Part shown: positions 61,071 to 64,000 of the stretch, one piece after another
How positions within the stretch are numbered: the stretch's first letter is position 1
How the letters are laid out: each line of letters starts with the position of its first letter
Source of the DNA: Pseudomonadota bacterium
GTDB taxonomy: Bacteria; Pseudomonadota; Gammaproteobacteria; Steroidobacterales; Steroidobacteraceae
Length of the DNA stretch: 64,000 nucleotides
Direction of reading: 5' to 3'
Assembly: GCA_947454465.1 (NCBI GenBank)
Contig: CANGJP010000004.1
Span: forward strand, 1 to 64,000
Translations under genes and position numbers: made by a program
The notes under the pieces: model-generated
The model's database searches: none
What the model saw: the letters and a program-made list of their open reading frames with translations, nothing else
What the model was told of the DNA's origin: nothing

Positions 61071-62081
61071 TCAAAACGTATATCCCACGCTGGGCACCCT
61101 TCCTTCAAGCTGGTCTAACAATTTAATCAGTGGCCGCAACTCATCATAACGTTCACCCACCTGACGCACATACTGGATAAAACGAGGTGTATCAGCCAAG
61201 TACTTAGGCTTGCCATCACGGTAATTAATTCGAGCAAAAATACCCAATACTTTTAGGTGTCGCTGCAAACCCATCCACTCAACATCACGATAAAACTGAC
61301 CGAAATCTTCTGGAACGGGCAACCCCGCTTGCCGCGCACGTTGCCAATAACGTACCACCCAATCAATGACTCGCGATTCAGACCAACTAATGAAAGCATC
61401 CCTAAACAACGATGCAACATCGTAACTAATCGGTCCGTAAACAGCATCCTGGAAATCCAAGACGCCGGGATTGGGCGTACTAATCATCAAATTGCGCGGC
61501 ATGTAATCACGGTGCACAAACACACTGGCCTGTGCCAGATTATTTTTGATGATGAGCGCAACCATTTTCTCCAAACTGTCTTTTTGCGCCTCGGTTAATT
61601 CAACCTGCAGATGCTTGGCAATGTACCAATCCGGGAACAAACTCACTTCACGCCTTAACAGTGCCTCATCGTACTCAGGTAAGACACCGGCCTGACTGAC
61701 CAACTGCCATTTGATCAGCGCATCAATCGCACTGGCATACAACTCATCGGCGTTTTGTTCAGTCAATACATCAAGAAAGGTTTGTGTACCCAGGTCGGTC
61801 AACAGCAAATAACCGTTATCAATATCCTGCGCCACGACCTGCGGTACATGCACCCCCGCATCCTGCAGCAAACCCGCCACCTTCACAAATGGACGGACAT
61901 CCTCTTTGTCCGGCGGCGCGTCCATTGCAATGTAGGTTTTATTCCCTTGATGAATTCTAAAATAGCGACGGAAACTAGCATCCGCTGAGGCTGGGGCGAT
62001 GTGCAAGTCATGGGTTGTCAATACTTGCTCAGCCCACTGACCTAGGGCTTCTAATCGATCATCACACAACGGTAGATTCAT
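61071..62081 (-). CDS. amgK: AmgK-type anomeric MurNAc/GlcNAc kinase (aminoglycoside phosphotransferase family)
   Basis: ASFRRYFRIHQGNKTYIAMDAPPDKEDVRPFVKVAGLL; FVHRDYMPRNLMIS; DFQDAVYGPISYDVASLFRD. Confidence 0.9.
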   Translation of the reverse strand: MNLPLCDDRLEALGQWAEQVLTTHDLHIAPASADASFRRYFRIHQGNKTYIAMDAPPDKEDVRPFVKVAGLLQDAGVHVPQVVAQDIDNGYLLLTDLGTQTFLDVLTEQNADELYASAIDALIKWQLVSQAGVLPEYDEALLRREVSLFPDWYIAKHLQVELTEAQKDSLEKMVALIIKNNLAQASVFVHRDYMPRNLMISTPNPGVLDFQDAVYGPISYDVASLFRDAFISWSESRVIDWVVRYWQRARQAGLPVPEDFGQFYRDVEWMGLQRHLKVLGIFARINYRDGKPKYLADTPRFIQYVRQVGERYDELRPLIKLLDQLEGRVPSVGYTF

Positions 62082-62198
62082 GGTTTTAGAGGTACTTTTG
62101 AGGGACGGTTAACTTGTACAAGCGATATATACTCAGTCGTGATTATAATCAGGACTTCATCGCGTCGTACTTGAGTCTGTCAGGCCCCACCAAACCCC

Positions 62199-64000
62199 AT
62201 GCATTATCGGTTTTTCAACCTGACTCTCGTACTGACGATCCTGTCGGCACTGACCCTCCCCGAACTGACGCAGGCACAATCGCTGACCTGCTCACTGGTA
62301 GAGGGCAGCCATACAACCCAACGTCCAACTAAGCCCACCCCAACCAATCTTGCGGATTTACCCATCAATTTGCTGGCCGGGGGTGCCGAAGTCAGTCAAG
62401 ACGGCTGGAATTCTCTAACAGGAAAGGTAGAAATCAGCCAAGGTGATCGCACCATCAGTACCGATGCATTGCGCTTCAATGCGCTAACTGGAGAGATGGT
62501 TGCTAGCGGCTCATTCAGCCTAGAAGATTCAACCCTGTTTTTATCAGGCAGAGATGCTCGTTTGAGCCGTATTGGAGGTGCTCAAGTAAACCAAGCTGGG
62601 TTCCTGCTCAAAAGCAATGGAGGTCGAGGAGTATCCCAATCTATCCAGCTTGCACCCAACGGCAACCTTTCCTTGACTGACGTCAATTACACGACTTGTC
62701 CCGCAGGCGAACCCAGTTGGGAGCTTAAGCTCTCCGAATTAGATATTAATCAAGCCTCCCGCACCGGCACTGGGCGTAATGTACGACTGGAGTTCAAGGG
62801 CGTACCGATTTTCTATACACCGTGGATTTCTTTCCCAGTAGGAAACGAACGCAAGAGTGGCTTTTTGTTCCCCAGCATTGGCGGCTCTTCAAGAAGTGGT
62901 AATGCCATCTCTATACCTTGGTATTGGGATATTGCACCCAACTACGACGACACCATCACCCCCTCCTTCATCACTAATCGTGGCGTCAAGCTTGATAATG
63001 AATTCCGCTATCTGGGCGATTCACGCCGTGCCACACTGGTCACCGGTTACTTACCCTATGACAACGACCTCAATAGATGGCGTGGCACGGCCAGTCTACG
63101 TTATATCCATGATCTGAATGATTCTATGCGAGTAGACGTAACAGCCAATTCGGTGAGCGATCATGCTTGGTTCGAAGATTTTGGCACCAGCAGCGCTATC
63201 ACCAGTCAAGTCTATCTACAAAGCTCAATCACGCTGTCGGCTCAATCAGCACACTGGCATGGCGAACTCCAATTACTCAACCTACAAACTCTTGATAATG
63301 ATATTGCATTAGGTGATCGCCCCTTCACGCAATTACCTCGACTGACTCTCAATGGGAGTGAACCCCTACCATGGGGCATGAACTTTAAACTCGACAGTGA
63401 ACTGACTTACTTCACCAGGGGTATCGTTGATGCCGTCACTCAAACTAAAAGCATTACGGGCACTCGACTCCACCTAAATCCGCTTGTGAGCCTACCTCTG
63501 AATAAGCCTGGGATGTTTCTAACACCTAGCTTCGGCTGGCATTACACCGGATATCAGTTAAATCACACAGCCGACAACATGCCTGCCAACCCGTCACTAT
63601 CTGGCACAATCTACAGTCTCGACACCGGATTGATCTTTGAACGTTCTAGCAGTCAGTCACGACGTCTGCAAACACTGGAACCACGACTACTGTATGTCTA
63701 TGTCCCCTATCATGACCAACGAACACTGCCTACCGCGATCGATACTGGGATACCAGACCTGAATCTGGTTCAGCTGTTTAGAGCCAATCGGTTCATCGGC
63801 CCTGACCGGCTTGGGGATACCAATCAACTCAGCGCCGGTTTTACCAGTCGTTTGCTTAATACTGGGGATGGCAGCCAGTACCTATCAGGCACGTTGGGAC
63901 AATCATTTTATTTTAGTACTCCTTGCGTTACCTCACTAAGCCAAACCCATTGTGATAGCAGCAGCGCAACCACTCATGCTTCAGATCTTATTGGAGAATT
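62199..64000 (+). CDS. lptD: LPS assembly outer membrane protein LptD (C-terminus beyond right edge, partial)
   Basis: Manual translation from ATG 62199: MHYRFFNLTLVLTILSALTLPELTQAQ...GKVEISQGDRTISTDALRFNALTGEMVASG...RNVRLEFKGVPIFYTPWISFPVGNERKSGFLFPSIG; open to window end, so absent from ORF track. Confidence 0.93.
   Translation, partial: MHYRFFNLTLVLTILSALTLPELTQAQSLTCSLVEGSHTTQRPTKPTPTNLADLPINLLAGGAEVSQDGWNSLTGKVEISQGDRTISTDALRFNALTGEMVASGSFSLEDSTLFLSGRDARLSRIGGAQVNQAGFLLKSNGGRGVSQSIQLAPNGNLSLTDVNYTTCPAGEPSWELKLSELDINQASRTGTGRNVRLEFKGVPIFYTPWISFPVGNERKSGFLFPSIGGSSRSGNAISIPWYWDIAPNYDDTITPSFITNRGVKLDNEFRYLGDSRRATLVTGYLPYDNDLNRWRGTASLRYIHDLNDSMRVDVTANSVSDHAWFEDFGTSSAITSQVYLQSSITLSAQSAHWHGELQLLNLQTLDNDIALGDRPFTQLPRLTLNGSEPLPWGMNFKLDSELTYFTRGIVDAVTQTKSITGTRLHLNPLVSLPLNKPGMFLTPSFGWHYTGYQLNHTADNMPANPSLSGTIYSLDTGLIFERSSSQSRRLQTLEPRLLYVYVPYHDQRTLPTAIDTGIPDLNLVQLFRANRFIGPDRLGDTNQLSAGFTSRLLNTGDGSQYLSGTLGQSFYFSTPCVTSLSQTHCDSSSATTHASDLIGE

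Overview
64 kb chromosomal window, densely coding, with no prophage, IS element, integrase or CRISPR array visible. Gene order (gatCAB divergent from mreBCD-mrdA-rodA; lptFG divergent from pepA-holC; amgK-murU divergent from lptD) looks proteobacterial, probably betaproteobacterial; that is inference. Main blocks: (1) a 7-gene arn lipid A L-Ara4N operon with arnA split into two ORFs, plus a second divergent ArnT-like glycosyltransferase cut by the left edge; (2) lptF-lptG-RDD followed by a probable unannotated sRNA gene and a CDP-archaeol synthase-like gene; (3) an ArsR-methyltransferase fusion heading metF-metH; (4) two separate MacAB/FtsX-type ABC export clusters, one whose MacA carries a large Gly/Ser-rich repeat insertion; (5) tRNA-Arg(TCG), two DEAD-box helicases and an orphan radical SAM protein with a SPASM-like Cys tail; (6) hslO-gatBAC, mreBCD-mrdA-rodA-mltB-rlpA-dacA-ybeD, lipBA; (7) tonB-exbB-exbD-exbD-TPR divergent from a four-gene PepSY-TM/DUF2271/ApbE/diflavin reductase cassette; (8) murU-amgK divergent from lptD, which runs off the right edge. 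The strongest candidates for an under-described system are the flavinylation/redox cassette (56613-60371) with its TonB neighbour, the candidate sRNA at ~10631-10798, and the ArsR-SAM-methyltransferase control of metFH. Assignments rest on reading the translations and nucleotides by eye; no database search was run.
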